From Rhizobiales bacterium Ga0077537 (GTDB taxonomy: Bacteria > Pseudomonadota > Alphaproteobacteria > Rhizobiales > Hyphomicrobiaceae), in assembly GCA_001464955.1 (NCBI GenBank), contig LNEM01000001.1, positions 1 through 46,761 of the forward strand: 46,761 nt of DNA, written 5' to 3'. A program made the position numbers and the translations under genes. A model generated the notes under the pieces. That model searched no databases and was not told the DNA's origin. It saw nothing but the letters and a program-made list of their open reading frames with translations. The stretch's first letter is position 1. Each line of letters opens with the position of its first letter. Shown one piece after another: positions 1 to 8,531 of the stretch.

Positions 1-95
1 ATAACTGGAGCACGGTGATTCACTACTACAACGCAGCGGGCGTCCGCACGCTCACGACGGGCGTCTACGACGCGGGCGGCACGTTCTCGTATTGA
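1..95 (+). CDS. C-terminal end of a repeat protein paralogous to the next gene (partial)
   Basis: Only the last 30 codons are in the window (reading frame from base 3, TGA at 93-95). The translated end, with WSTVIHYYNAAG, RTLTTG and a final GGTFSY, is nearly identical to the last 30 residues of the protein at 445-1704 (WSTVIHYYDAAG, RTLSTG, GDTFSY). The two are therefore tandem paralogs on the same strand, probably from a local duplication. By analogy the missing part may carry the same 38-residue repeats and possibly RTX Ca2+-binding repeats, but that is inference. The function is unknown. Confidence 0.75.
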   Translation, partial: NWSTVIHYYNAAGVRTLTTGVYDAGGTFSY

Positions 96-444
96 GGGCA
101 TCTGTGTGGAGCCGGCCCCTCGGCTTCTTTGCGTCCCGCGAACCGAGGATCCATCGCTCGATCGGTCTGGATCTTCGAGGCCGCGCCTCCCTCCCCCGAG
201 CAGCTTCCGTTGGCCGCGCGACTTGCCCCCGCGGTGACCTGAACACCCGGATAGTCCCGGCAATACGTTCGTGATCGCTGCGGACACACGCCGGGCAACG
301 ACTGACATTATCCTTACTGTCATCATTCCGTTTACGAAGCATTCGCTTCAATTACACCTTCCGCCATCAATGGTTCGGTAAAGTATCGGCCGGCTTCGGA
401 AAGCCACCGAATGGAACCGCCGAACCCAGTGGCAGGGACATTCA
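96..444. other. Intergenic region between two paralogous repeat-protein genes
   Basis: No convincing gene is present in these 349 bases. The stretch from about 300 to 375 is AT-richer than its surroundings and is the likely place for the promoter of the gene at 445. A small 5-bp hairpin (336-349, GAAGC/GCTTC) lies there. The start at 445 is preceded by AGGGAC, a weak ribosome binding site. Confidence 0.4.
109..130 (+). terminator. Weak terminator-like hairpin after the partial gene
   Basis: GAGCCG (109-114) can pair with CGGCTT (121-126, with one G-U pair), followed by CTTT. The stem is short and the T tract poor, so this is only a candidate for ending the upstream paralog transcript. Confidence 0.25.
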
Positions 445-1704
445 ATGGCGACATTCAACGGCACAAGCTCGGCCGACAAGGCAAACGCCGCAACTGGCGA
501 GCTTCTGGGCTTCACGGGTGGCACCCAAGCCGAGCTGCAGGACGGGATCGGCGATACCTTCCTCGGCCAGTACGGTGACGACGACATCCGCGGTGGCAGC
601 GGCGACGATACGATCATGGCAGGCTTCGGCACGGACATCGTGCACGGCGGCGCCGGCCGCGACACGACCTCGTATGCGGTGCATCCGACCTTTGACGGCG
701 AAATCATCCGTTTCGACGTCCGTATCGACGGCAACGGAAACGGCGAAACGCGCTTCTTTTTCTCGAATGGCTCGAATCTCGAAGATTCCCTGACGAGCAT
801 CGAGAATGTGATCGGCGGCATAGGCAACGATACGATCTCCGCAACCGGCACCCTCGACAACCGCCTCGACGGCAATTCCGGCAATGACTACATCGACGCG
901 GGCGGCGGCAATGACACGCTGATCGGTGGCGATGGGAACGACACGCTGGTGGGTGGCGCTGGAGCCGATCAGATCGACGGCGGAGTGGGTAACGACACCA
1001 TCCTCTGGGACGCCAACGACGACCTGGCGAACGTGTTCGGCGGCACCGGCTTCGACACACTGCTGGTCCTGAATGCGGCCGCGCCCTTGTCCTTCAATCT
1101 CGCGGCGCAGGGCTTCGAACAGGCCTCCGTGCGCACCGACGATACCAGCGGCCAATCCTGGCAGCTTCAGGAGCTCGTCTACAACAGCTCTTGGCAACTC
1201 AAGGCCGCCAACCAGATCAACGACGACGGCACCAGCATCAATAACCAGTATGACGTCGACAATGTGCAGCCGTGGTCCCAGGCTGTGACATACGCCAACG
1301 CAAGCGGGCAAACGACGCATCAGTCCATCATCAACGACAACGGCACGACGCAGACGAACTGGTTCGACCCGACGAACGTCCAGACCTGGTCGCAGGCGAA
1401 TACCTACTTCAATACGCAGGGCCAGACGACGCATCAGTCGGTACTCTTCGACGACGGCTCGTCGCGCACGACCTTCTTCGACCCGCAGAACCAGCAGCCC
1501 TGGACGTCGGCCGACACTTTCTACGACCAGAGCGGTCAGACGACGCTCCAGTCCGTCGCAAACGACAATGGAACCACCCAGGCTCAATATTGGGACACGA
1601 CCAACACGAACCCCTGGAGCACGGTCATTCACTACTACGACGCCGCTGGTACGCGGACACTGAGCACGGGCCTTTACGACAACGGCGATACCTTCTCGTA
1701 CTGA
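445..1704 (+). CDS. RTX-type calcium-binding repeat protein with four C-terminal 38-residue repeats
   Basis: This is a 419-residue acidic protein rich in G, D, N and T. Residues about 45-75 and 115-195 hold glycine/aspartate nonapeptide repeats (GGSGDDTIMAG, GNDTLIGGDGNDTLVGG, GGVGNDTILW), the hemolysin-type Ca2+-binding pattern that forms a parallel beta-roll. Residues 258-409 are four 38-residue repeats with the pattern xxDxGTT...(F/Y)D...W...Y...GQTTxQS, ending in a half repeat. No N-terminal signal peptide is visible. RTX proteins are usually exported by type I secretion through a C-terminal signal, so extracellular location is likely but inferred. No T1SS genes are in the window. The end matches the partial paralog at 1-95. 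No enzyme domain is recognised; a surface or matrix role is possible. Confidence 0.85.
   Translation: MATFNGTSSADKANAATGELLGFTGGTQAELQDGIGDTFLGQYGDDDIRGGSGDDTIMAGFGTDIVHGGAGRDTTSYAVHPTFDGEIIRFDVRIDGNGNGETRFFFSNGSNLEDSLTSIENVIGGIGNDTISATGTLDNRLDGNSGNDYIDAGGGNDTLIGGDGNDTLVGGAGADQIDGGVGNDTILWDANDDLANVFGGTGFDTLLVLNAAAPLSFNLAAQGFEQASVRTDDTSGQSWQLQELVYNSSWQLKAANQINDDGTSINNQYDVDNVQPWSQAVTYANASGQTTHQSIINDNGTTQTNWFDPTNVQTWSQANTYFNTQGQTTHQSVLFDDGSSRTTFFDPQNQQPWTSADTFYDQSGQTTLQSVANDNGTTQAQYWDTTNTNPWSTVIHYYDAAGTRTLSTGLYDNGDTFSY
1216..1671 (+). repeat. Four tandem 114-bp (38-codon) coding repeats
   Basis: Residues 258-295, 296-333, 334-371 and 372-409 of the RTX-type protein align without gaps. Conserved positions are D3/D4-G5, the aromatic-D at 12-13, W20, the aromatic at about 26-27, G31, T33/T34 and S37. 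The first three copies share GQTTHQS or GQTTLQS; the fourth is more divergent (GTRTLST). A fifth partial copy closes the protein. Confidence 0.8.
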
Positions 1705-1779
1705 GCGCTCCTCGACGAAAGGTCGGAGACCCGATCGGATCGCAGTCTGCAGCAAGTCTCGCTGGCTGGCAGGCAAAAA

Positions 1780-1807
1780 AAAAGAGCCACCTTTCGGTGG
1801 CTCTTTT
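1780..1807. terminator. Strong bidirectional intrinsic terminator
   Basis: An 8-bp perfect GC-rich stem GAGCCACC (1784-1791) / GGTGGCTC (1796-1803) with loop TTTC is flanked by an A run on the left (1775-1783) and TTTT on the right (1804-1807). It therefore works in both directions. It lies between the convergent RTX gene (ends 1704) and the minus-strand membrane gene (ends 1827). Confidence 0.9.
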
Positions 1808-1826
1808 CATTTTGCTTGCCCGGCGC

Positions 1827-3077
1827 TTAGGCGGCCTGGGCACCTGAAACCGGTGCGGGGACCGTCACCCGTTTCTCGTCCTCTGAGACGTGACCAGACT
1901 TCAAGGCGACACCGATGTACCTGACGCGGCCGGCAATCTTTGCCTTCTGCACGCCAAGCTCTCCGAACTCCCTGCCGAAAGTAGGCAGCGCTAGCGGTTC
2001 CTTGTCCTGCTCTTCACACCACGCGATGTAATCTTCGTAGAGTGCGGTTGCGGTAAGGCTGGATCCATCGGTCGTCTCGATCCTTTCCTTGTAGAAGCGC
2101 TCGACGTCCGTCTCGGGTGCGACGAGCTTCTGTACGGGTACGTTGCGGTTGTCGTTGGCGATCGCCACCGGTGTCTGCGGTGCCCGCTGGGCAATACGCG
2201 CGGTTACCGGAGCGACGATGGGAGCCGCGGAAGCAGTCACCATCTCGGTCGCGGCCAAAGGGGACTTCTCCTCATGCAGACGCCAGGTGGAGAAGGCCAC
2301 ATACATTCCAAAGCCAGAGCCCACCTCGAGCAGCAGCGCGACGAAGATCGTGAGCGCGGTCTGCATGTCCTCGACCTTGATGCCCAAGCCGACGAAGGCT
2401 GCGAGCTTGGAGAGGACGGCCGCCTGCGGATCGGCTTCGCTCATCATGGCGGTGCCATGCTGACCGTTACCGTTGGCGTTGGCGAGCTTGGTCTTGATCT
2501 CCGCGATCTGCTTGCCGAGCGCTTCGGCCTGCTTTGCGGATGCGTGTTCGGCAGAGAGGCCGTGCACCTGCTGGCAGAATGCGCGCGTCTGGTTGCCCTT
2601 CACATCCGTGCAGCCGTTGCTCCAGCCCCAGGCTTTCTGGGTCTTGAGCCCGTCGATTTCGGCCTGCACGGCGAGTGCGGGACGATGCTGCGGGATCCAT
2701 CCCATCTGATCTTCGGCGCGCTTCAAGTCGGCGCGGAGATCCTGATAGGACTGGGCATGGGCAGCGCGTTGTCCGGCCGTATCGAAACGATTGAGCGCGG
2801 CATGGCCGAGCGCAGACGTAAGCGAGTAGGCGAGAACGACCACCCAGACGACCGATGCAGCCGCAGCTTGCGACCACATGCGATTGCGGATTGCGGCGAA
2901 GAAGTAGAACGGCACAAGCGCTTTGAAGCAATCCGCGGCGGCACTTGCTGCCCCGTAGATCATGCCATCCATCTCGGTCTTGCCGAGAGAATAGCCAAAG
3001 CGCCAGTTCATCGCAGCCGATACGGCGAGTAGCACCGCGGCAGCGAGAACGCCTAGCACACCTAGCACGTGTCTCAT
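1827..3077 (-). CDS. Unrecognised polytopic membrane protein with coiled coil and a cytosolic C-terminal domain
   Basis: The start is placed at ATG 3077, so the protein (416 residues) begins MRHVLGVLGVLAAAVLL, a membrane segment. An upstream in-frame ATG at 3188 would add a polar Arg/Gly-rich leader unlike a protein start. Three hydrophobic segments lie in the first 105 residues. A charged, likely coiled-coil region (about 110-205) with several cysteines follows, then a fourth membrane segment (TIFVALLLEVGSGFGMYVAF, about 245). The C-terminal part (about 335-395) has YEDYIAWCEEQDKEPLALPTF and a GRVRYIGVAL-like end. This resembles the small winged-helix-like tail found on some phage and plasmid primases, but the resemblance is from memory and weak. 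Function unknown; possible plasmid or phage ancestry is inference. Confidence 0.75.
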   Translation of the reverse strand: MRHVLGVLGVLAAAVLLAVSAAMNWRFGYSLGKTEMDGMIYGAASAAADCFKALVPFYFFAAIRNRMWSQAAAASVVWVVVLAYSLTSALGHAALNRFDTAGQRAAHAQSYQDLRADLKRAEDQMGWIPQHRPALAVQAEIDGLKTQKAWGWSNGCTDVKGNQTRAFCQQVHGLSAEHASAKQAEALGKQIAEIKTKLANANGNGQHGTAMMSEADPQAAVLSKLAAFVGLGIKVEDMQTALTIFVALLLEVGSGFGMYVAFSTWRLHEEKSPLAATEMVTASAAPIVAPVTARIAQRAPQTPVAIANDNRNVPVQKLVAPETDVERFYKERIETTDGSSLTATALYEDYIAWCEEQDKEPLALPTFGREFGELGVQKAKIAGRVRYIGVALKSGHVSEDEKRVTVPAPVSGAQAA

Positions 3078-3887
3078 GTTTTCGAGGCCCCCTGCACCCC
3101 TCGTCGGCCCCCCACGATGGAGCGAAAACCGACGGTTCGGGAACGCTTGCACGAACCGGAAGTGAGCCTGCCCGCCTTGAGCCTGCACGGCCCGATGGAC
3201 CGCGCATCCCGTTCGCGATGTTGAGCTCCGGATGCCTCCTGAGCGGGAGAGCCGGACACCACGACATGGAGTTGAGCATCAGCAGGATACGCGCCACGGA
3301 GGCACAGCGATGATCGGCTTCACCCCGCCGCCGCTCGGCAAGAGTTATGCACGTTCAATTGCGCGTCCGGCAAACCAAGGCAATACGTTTACGGCACTTC
3401 TCGGTGCGTAAAGGGCTAGGTGATTCGATAAAGAATGTAAACGAGTCAGAAACATAGGACCGAATTGTGGTCTTGTGATGTGGCGCGAATGTAATGCTGA
3501 TTTGGGAGGTAAGGCCTCGGGTTTTTCCACATTGTTCTTATTTACTCACAGAGCAGAACGGCGCGCCAATCAGGGCATATGGTAGCTTTCGGTCGCCCCG
3601 ACCCACTACTTCTGGTTGGCGCGACCATGAGCGCCGATTTCCGGCACGGGGAATGTTCCGGCCGTCAGAGGCGATGCAGAAGAACGACATCTCGATTTCG
3701 AAAGATCTGATTTTTCGCCGAGTAGAGTTGCAGGGGACATCAGGATGGGCATGATGCGCGTGCGGACGGTCTGGACTGCCCGGCAGTAGGATCGGCGCCC
3801 CTGTCGCGGGGAGTATCGGCGGTCGGCGCACGAGGTCGGTGGATTAATCCCTTCTGTCCATGGCGGAGGGGTTGGGGGAGTGGGCTT
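3078..3887. other. 810-base intergenic region, AT-richer in the middle, no supported gene
   Basis: Short open frames here have neither a credible ribosome binding site nor recognisable products. About 3380-3560 is clearly AT-richer than the genome around it. It contains CGTTTAC (3386-3392) and GTAAACG (3437-3443) as a distant inverted pair. A perfect 10-bp palindrome GGATTAATCC sits at 3841-3850, 38 bases before the next start, where it could be part of a promoter or operator. An untranslated RNA or remnant of a decayed gene is possible but not shown. Confidence 0.4.
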
Positions 3888-5135
3888 ATGTCACGAGTGC
3901 TCGGCGCCGTGATGGCGATCGGCTTGACGTCGCTGGTGTTCGCGCAGCCGGCCTATACGGGTGCCCGCGAGGGCATCACCGCAACGGGGCGTGCTGGCGA
4001 GCCCTCCACACGTGACGCCGGCGCGGTCCGCATCGATCACGGGACCACGACACGCGAGGCGGTCCCCGAGCGGTTCCGGCACCTCGCTCAGGCTCGGGCG
4101 TCCGAAGCGCCTGAAGCGCCGTCATTCAGAGCCCCGGATCCATTCTCCAACCAGCAACCGGCAACGGAAGCAAGGCGACGGCTCGCGACGGCGATCCAGA
4201 CCGAACTGCAGCGCGTCGGTTGCTATTCTGGGCTCGTCAGTGGCGATTGGGACACCCCGACCCGGCGCGCCATGAAGGCCTTCAACGATCACGTCAACGC
4301 TTCGCTGCCCATCGGCGATCCTGACTATGTCCTTCTCACCCTGGTTCGCGGTCACCATGCCAAAGCGTGTGGCACGGCATGCCGGCGCGGTGAGGCCCTG
4401 GCAGCGAGCGGACGATGCGTGCCCCGCAGCGTCGTCGCCGAAGAACGCCGGCAAGCGTCCAGGGTGGTTCAATCGAAAGAGCCGGAGCCCATCGCAGCCC
4501 CATCGCCGAAACGCCCCGAGGCAGGCCCGTCCGCGACGACCCCATCCCGCGAGACCGCTGCAACAGGCGCGATCGCGGGCGACAGCCGGGCAGAGGCATC
4601 ACGCATTGCCGCTGTCGACGCGCGCAAGCGCTTGGAACTCGCAGAGGCCAAGGCGCACGCCGAAACGGATCGGCGGGCACGTCTCGTCGAGATCGAAAAG
4701 GCGCGACGTTTGGCCGAAAGCCGTCGACAGGACGAACTGAAGGCGCTCGACGCCCGCCGCCGTGCCAAGGCAGCCCCACAAAGACCCGAGCCGCTACAAT
4801 CGCCGCCAACGGCTGCTCTCGCCGCGGCACCGAACGCGCCGCCCGCACAGGCCGGTGCAACGCTGCTGTCTCCACCCGTGAGCATAACTGGTCCGGCCAG
4901 TTTGGTGACGGTGTCGGGGCCGTCGCTCGTCGCCCCATCGAAGGCGCGTCCGGCCGGCCGCAACGCCGGTCGTCGTGCGAACCGCAAGCGCTATGCAGGT
5001 CGGCCCATCCCACCACCGACGTACCGCATTGGGCGCCTCGCGCCATCGCGGTTCGAACCGCCCCGGCGGGTCGTGTTCCGCGCACGCCGCAACCCTCAGA
5101 TGATTTTCCGCAGCGTGCAGCACCTCGCGCCCTAG
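3888..5135 (+). CDS. Exported protein with peptidoglycan-binding-like domain
   Basis: The 415-residue protein begins with a signal-peptide-like segment (MSRVLGAVMAIGLTSLVFAQ), preceded by a good ribosome binding site (GGGGGAG). Residues about 98-150 (LATAIQTELQRVGCYSG, GDWDTPTRRAMKAFN) resemble the peptidoglycan-binding-like fold common in rhizobial secreted proteins, followed by cysteines (CGTACRRGE, GRCVP) that may form disulphides. Residues about 225-310 are highly charged and Ala/Arg/Glu rich, likely helical. The C-terminus is strongly basic and proline rich. No catalytic domain is visible. A periplasmic or cell-wall role is inferred. The next gene is convergent, 22 bases away. Confidence 0.75.
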   Translation: MSRVLGAVMAIGLTSLVFAQPAYTGAREGITATGRAGEPSTRDAGAVRIDHGTTTREAVPERFRHLAQARASEAPEAPSFRAPDPFSNQQPATEARRRLATAIQTELQRVGCYSGLVSGDWDTPTRRAMKAFNDHVNASLPIGDPDYVLLTLVRGHHAKACGTACRRGEALAASGRCVPRSVVAEERRQASRVVQSKEPEPIAAPSPKRPEAGPSATTPSRETAATGAIAGDSRAEASRIAAVDARKRLELAEAKAHAETDRRARLVEIEKARRLAESRRQDELKALDARRRAKAAPQRPEPLQSPPTAALAAAPNAPPAQAGATLLSPPVSITGPASLVTVSGPSLVAPSKARPAGRNAGRRANRKRYAGRPIPPPTYRIGRLAPSRFEPPRRVVFRARRNPQMIFRSVQHLAP

Positions 5136-5157
5136 GCCATCAGCCGGCCGGACTTGA

Positions 5158-7365
5158 CTACAGGAGTGCCGCGATCTCACGGTTCGAGCCGTCCACCCGA
5201 TCGGCGAGCGCCCGGATGACGAATTGCAGGAAGGCGGTCCCGGTCGGTGCATCCACCGCCATGAGCCGATCATAAGCCGCCCGGCTCAGTACGTAGACGA
5301 CCGCCGCCTCTTCCGCCACGACCGAAGCGGCACGCGGCTGCTTCCTGAAAAATCCCATCTCGCCGACGACCGTCCCGACCGTCATGCGCCGAACGCGTAT
5401 GGGTGCATTGGCCAAACCCCGCACGATGACCGCCACCGAGCCCTGCGCCACCAGCTCGATGGTGTCGGCCGGTGCACCCAGCGCACAGATGACGTCACCG
5501 GCCTCGAGTGTACGCCGTTCGAGGTAGCGATCGATCAGGATACCCGCCGCATCGGCCCCCATCTCGCGGCCGAGCCATTGCGCGAAATCGAGTCGTGCCG
5601 CAGCAGCGCCACCCGCCGAACTTACCAGCTCGTTCTCGCACCACTCGAGGGCGTCGTTTCTTGTCGCGAAGCTGACGGCGGCGCGACGCGCCCCGATCAG
5701 ACCGGCCGCCGTGAGTTCGTCGCGAAGATCCGCCGATGCCGAGGCGAGGACGAGCGCCACATCCGACGCAGCGGCCCAGTTTGCAAGCTTCTGCAGCGAC
5801 AGCACCGCAGACGCATCGATGCCGGTCACGCCGGAACAGTCGAGGATGACCCATCGCCGCCCGAACAGCCCCCGTGGCGCTGCCGCCGATCTGATGCTCT
5901 CGAAGAGGCCATTGCAGGAGCCGAAGAAGAGATAGCCGCTCAGCCAGAAGATATGGATGCGCCCGCCCTGCTCCGAGAGCAGACGGGCGAGATCGGGCCT
6001 CCGCTCGACGGGAGCCGCGAAATCCGCTCGTGTCACGTGCCGCCGCACGACGTCGATCCGGCTGTAGCGGACGGCAAACAGCAGGCACGCGCCGACGAAG
6101 CCGAGGAGCACGCCCGGCAGATATCCGAAGGCGACGATGGCCATCATGATGGCGAGCGTAAGGGCGATCTCGGGTCGCGATCTCCGGCCAGGCACCCTCA
6201 ACGCCTCTTGCAGCACCCCGATGCCGAGAAAGATCAGGAGACCGCCAAGGACCGGACGCGGCACGATCAACGTCGCGTCCAGGCCTGACATCAGCAGTGC
6301 TGCGAGGAAGAGCGCACCGGAAAATCCAGCGAGCCGGCTCGCTCCGCCCGTGGCATCGATGAGCCGGCTGGGATTGAGCGAGCAGCCCGTGGGCAGACCG
6401 CCGATCGCCGCCACGGTCACGTTGGCCGCGCCGATCGTCCGGAACTCGGAATCCATGTCGGCATGACCGCGACGTTGAACCTCGAGACTGGACACGTCGA
6501 GCAGCAGTGCCACCGTGGACACCCCGACGATGCTCGCGATCTCGACCGACGCCGCCGCCAGGATCATCCAGTCGATGCCGGCAACGGACGCCAGCGGCGA
6601 CCAGCCCTGAGCGGACCCGGTCGACGGCAGGAACCAGTCGGCCGACGCTCCCCCGAATAGCCACAGTCCGGCGTGCAGCACGACGACCGCGGCGACCAGC
6701 GCCGCGGGGAGCCCCGACGGCCACCTTCGCAGGATGACGAGACACGCCGCGATCGCGAAGGTGGCGATGAGCTTGAGCGGTGCGCTGTCGGCGAGCAGCG
6801 GGGCGAGGCCCCCCTGGCTGAAGCGGATCCCCATCCCGACTTGCAGGCCGCCCAGAATGAGCAGCAGACCCGAAGCCGCGAGAAAGCCGCCGATGACCGG
6901 AAACGGAACGAACCGGACCGCCTGGCCCAGCCGAAACACACCGAGCATCCAGATGAAGGCCCCGGCGACGGTCGTGGAGAGCGCCAACGCGACGAGGACA
7001 TGCTGCACTGCAACGGACGGCGACGCACCTTTGGCGAAGGCGGCAGCGGAAATCGTCGTCGCAAGAACGGCCATCACCGCGACGACCGGATTGCGGGGGC
7101 CGCACAGCATGGGGGGCAAGGACGTAGCGAAACCGGCGATGATCGTGACGACGACCGACGCCGCAAGGAACCCCCAGAGCGCGAACGGTAGACCGCTTGC
7201 GAGGTCCCCGGAGAAGATCAAGGCGCTGAGGGAGAGGCAATGCGCCAGCACGACGAGCGACGCGATGACGCCGGCCGAGACGTCACGCGTGACGGATCCG
7301 GGCGTCGGATCGCCTCCCGCAAGCCCGCGCAGCGGGGCGAAGATTGTCCATCGGTCTTTCGTCAC
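5158..7365 (-). CDS. SulP-family anion transporter with STAS and cyclic-nucleotide-binding domains
   Basis: A 735-residue fusion. Residues about 25-430 are the SulP/SLC26 membrane domain with some 10-12 hydrophobic segments and conserved parts such as LCGPRNPVVAVMA and GLPTGCSLNPSRLI. Residues about 450-560 form a STAS domain (VILDCSGVTGIDASAVLSLQ), as in anti-sigma-factor antagonists. Residues about 610-730 form a cNMP-binding-type domain (GDVICALGAPADTIELV, GEMGFFRKQPRAASV). Proteins of this type move sulfate, bicarbonate or dicarboxylates across the inner membrane; the substrate here is not evident. The fused regulatory domains suggest control by a small ligand or by partner proteins. The start is GTG at 7365. 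It faces the divergent kdgK, with a shared 178-base promoter region. Confidence 0.88.
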   Translation of the reverse strand: MTKDRWTIFAPLRGLAGGDPTPGSVTRDVSAGVIASLVVLAHCLSLSALIFSGDLASGLPFALWGFLAASVVVTIIAGFATSLPPMLCGPRNPVVAVMAVLATTISAAAFAKGASPSVAVQHVLVALALSTTVAGAFIWMLGVFRLGQAVRFVPFPVIGGFLAASGLLLILGGLQVGMGIRFSQGGLAPLLADSAPLKLIATFAIAACLVILRRWPSGLPAALVAAVVVLHAGLWLFGGASADWFLPSTGSAQGWSPLASVAGIDWMILAAASVEIASIVGVSTVALLLDVSSLEVQRRGHADMDSEFRTIGAANVTVAAIGGLPTGCSLNPSRLIDATGGASRLAGFSGALFLAALLMSGLDATLIVPRPVLGGLLIFLGIGVLQEALRVPGRRSRPEIALTLAIMMAIVAFGYLPGVLLGFVGACLLFAVRYSRIDVVRRHVTRADFAAPVERRPDLARLLSEQGGRIHIFWLSGYLFFGSCNGLFESIRSAAAPRGLFGRRWVILDCSGVTGIDASAVLSLQKLANWAAASDVALVLASASADLRDELTAAGLIGARRAAVSFATRNDALEWCENELVSSAGGAAAARLDFAQWLGREMGADAAGILIDRYLERRTLEAGDVICALGAPADTIELVAQGSVAVIVRGLANAPIRVRRMTVGTVVGEMGFFRKQPRAASVVAEEAAVVYVLSRAAYDRLMAVDAPTGTAFLQFVIRALADRVDGSNREIAALL

Positions 7366-7543
7366 GCCGTCCCGCCACGGTCATTCGATCGTTGGCCGCA
7401 CACTGGGGGCGTTGGCGCACCGAGGACAAGTCCCAAGTGTGATCATCCTTTGCCGCATGGGGCTACCGCGATCGGCCGTGGATTGTGTGTTCCTGTCGGG
7501 TCGGGCGCGCCCTAAGCTGGGGTGTCCGAACGAGGAGCGTTGC

Positions 7544-8497
7544 ATGACTGTTGCCGGACGCGGGCCCACGGTGGCCGTCGGGGAATGCATGGTCGAACTG
7601 GCCCGGGGGGCGGACGGCCGGTTCGCGCTGGCCTACGGCGGCGACACGTTCAATACGGCGGTCTACATGGCGCGTGCCGGGCTTGCCGTGGCTTACGCGA
7701 CAGCGGTCGGCGACGACCCTTACAGCGACGGGATCGTAGCCTTGGCCCGTGCAGAAGGCATAGACACCAAGCTGATCAAGCGGTGCCCTGGCCGCATGCC
7801 GGGCCTTTACCTCATCGAGACCACCGCGTCGGGTGAGCGCACGTTCCACTACTGGCGCGAGCGCTCCCCGGCACGCGAGGTATTCGATCCGCCCGTATCC
7901 GCCGATCTTCTCGAAGCGATCCGAAACGCCGGGCTCGTTTACATCTCCGGCATCACCCTCTCACTCTACCGCCAGCCGGCCCTCGATGAACTCTGGGCTG
8001 CCCTGTCGGCGGCACGGGCGGCCGGCGCTGCCGTCGCGATGGATGGCAATTACCGCCCCCGAGGCTGGAACAGCGACCGGAACCGGGCGCGGATCGTGAT
8101 GGAGCGGTTCTGGAGATTGACGACCGTTGCCCTCCCGACGTGCGACGACGAAATGGCGCTCTGGGACGACGGCGGCCCAGCCGCGACCGTCGAGCGCCTG
8201 CGCGAATTTGGTTGCCGGGAGATCGCATTGAAGCTTGGACCCGATGGCGCGCTGGTCGCCATTGATGGGAGATCCCCGACCAATGTCCCCGTAGATGCCA
8301 TCGTGTCTCCGGTCGATACCACGGCTGCCGGCGACAGCTTCAATGCGGCCTACCTCGCCGCGCGATCAGATGGAGTACCGGCACTGGCGGCCGCATTGGC
8401 CGGCCATCGTCTCGCCGCGGTAGTGATCAGCCATAGAGGGGCCATCGTTCCGGCCGACGCGACGCGCCAAGCCATGGATGCTATCTCGAAATCCTGA
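7544..8497 (+). CDS. kdgK: 2-keto-3-deoxygluconate kinase (PfkB family sugar kinase)
   Basis: The 317-residue enzyme phosphorylates 2-keto-3-deoxygluconate with ATP to KDPG, feeding the lower Entner-Doudoroff pathway. Visible family features are the N-terminal GECMVELA and GGDTFNTAVYMARAG (substrate pocket), GNYRPRGW, and the PfkB signature near the end (DTTAAGDSFNAAYLA, whose last Asp is the catalytic base). The start is ATG 7544 with a good GAGGAG site at 7532-7537; the frame is open much further upstream but that part overlaps the divergent transporter. KDPG aldolase, the next pathway step, lies 12 kb away at 20830-21483. Other PfkB sugars cannot be excluded, but the N-terminal motif favours KDG. 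Confidence 0.88.
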   Translation: MTVAGRGPTVAVGECMVELARGADGRFALAYGGDTFNTAVYMARAGLAVAYATAVGDDPYSDGIVALARAEGIDTKLIKRCPGRMPGLYLIETTASGERTFHYWRERSPAREVFDPPVSADLLEAIRNAGLVYISGITLSLYRQPALDELWAALSAARAAGAAVAMDGNYRPRGWNSDRNRARIVMERFWRLTTVALPTCDDEMALWDDGGPAATVERLREFGCREIALKLGPDGALVAIDGRSPTNVPVDAIVSPVDTTAAGDSFNAAYLAARSDGVPALAAALAGHRLAAVVISHRGAIVPADATRQAMDAISKS

Positions 8498-8531
8498 CAG
8501 GGTGTGGGGCCTCACCATTGCCGGCAGCCCA

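Noticed and set aside
442-1776. Long minus-strand open frame opposite the RTX-type gene
   Set aside because: Its product is low-complexity Val/Arg-rich sequence with no family resemblance, while the plus strand has clear RTX repeats. It is an antisense shadow of GC-rich codons.
3538-3831. Open frame of 97 codons on the minus strand in the long gap
   Set aside because: It has no ribosome binding site, and its composition is not protein-like.
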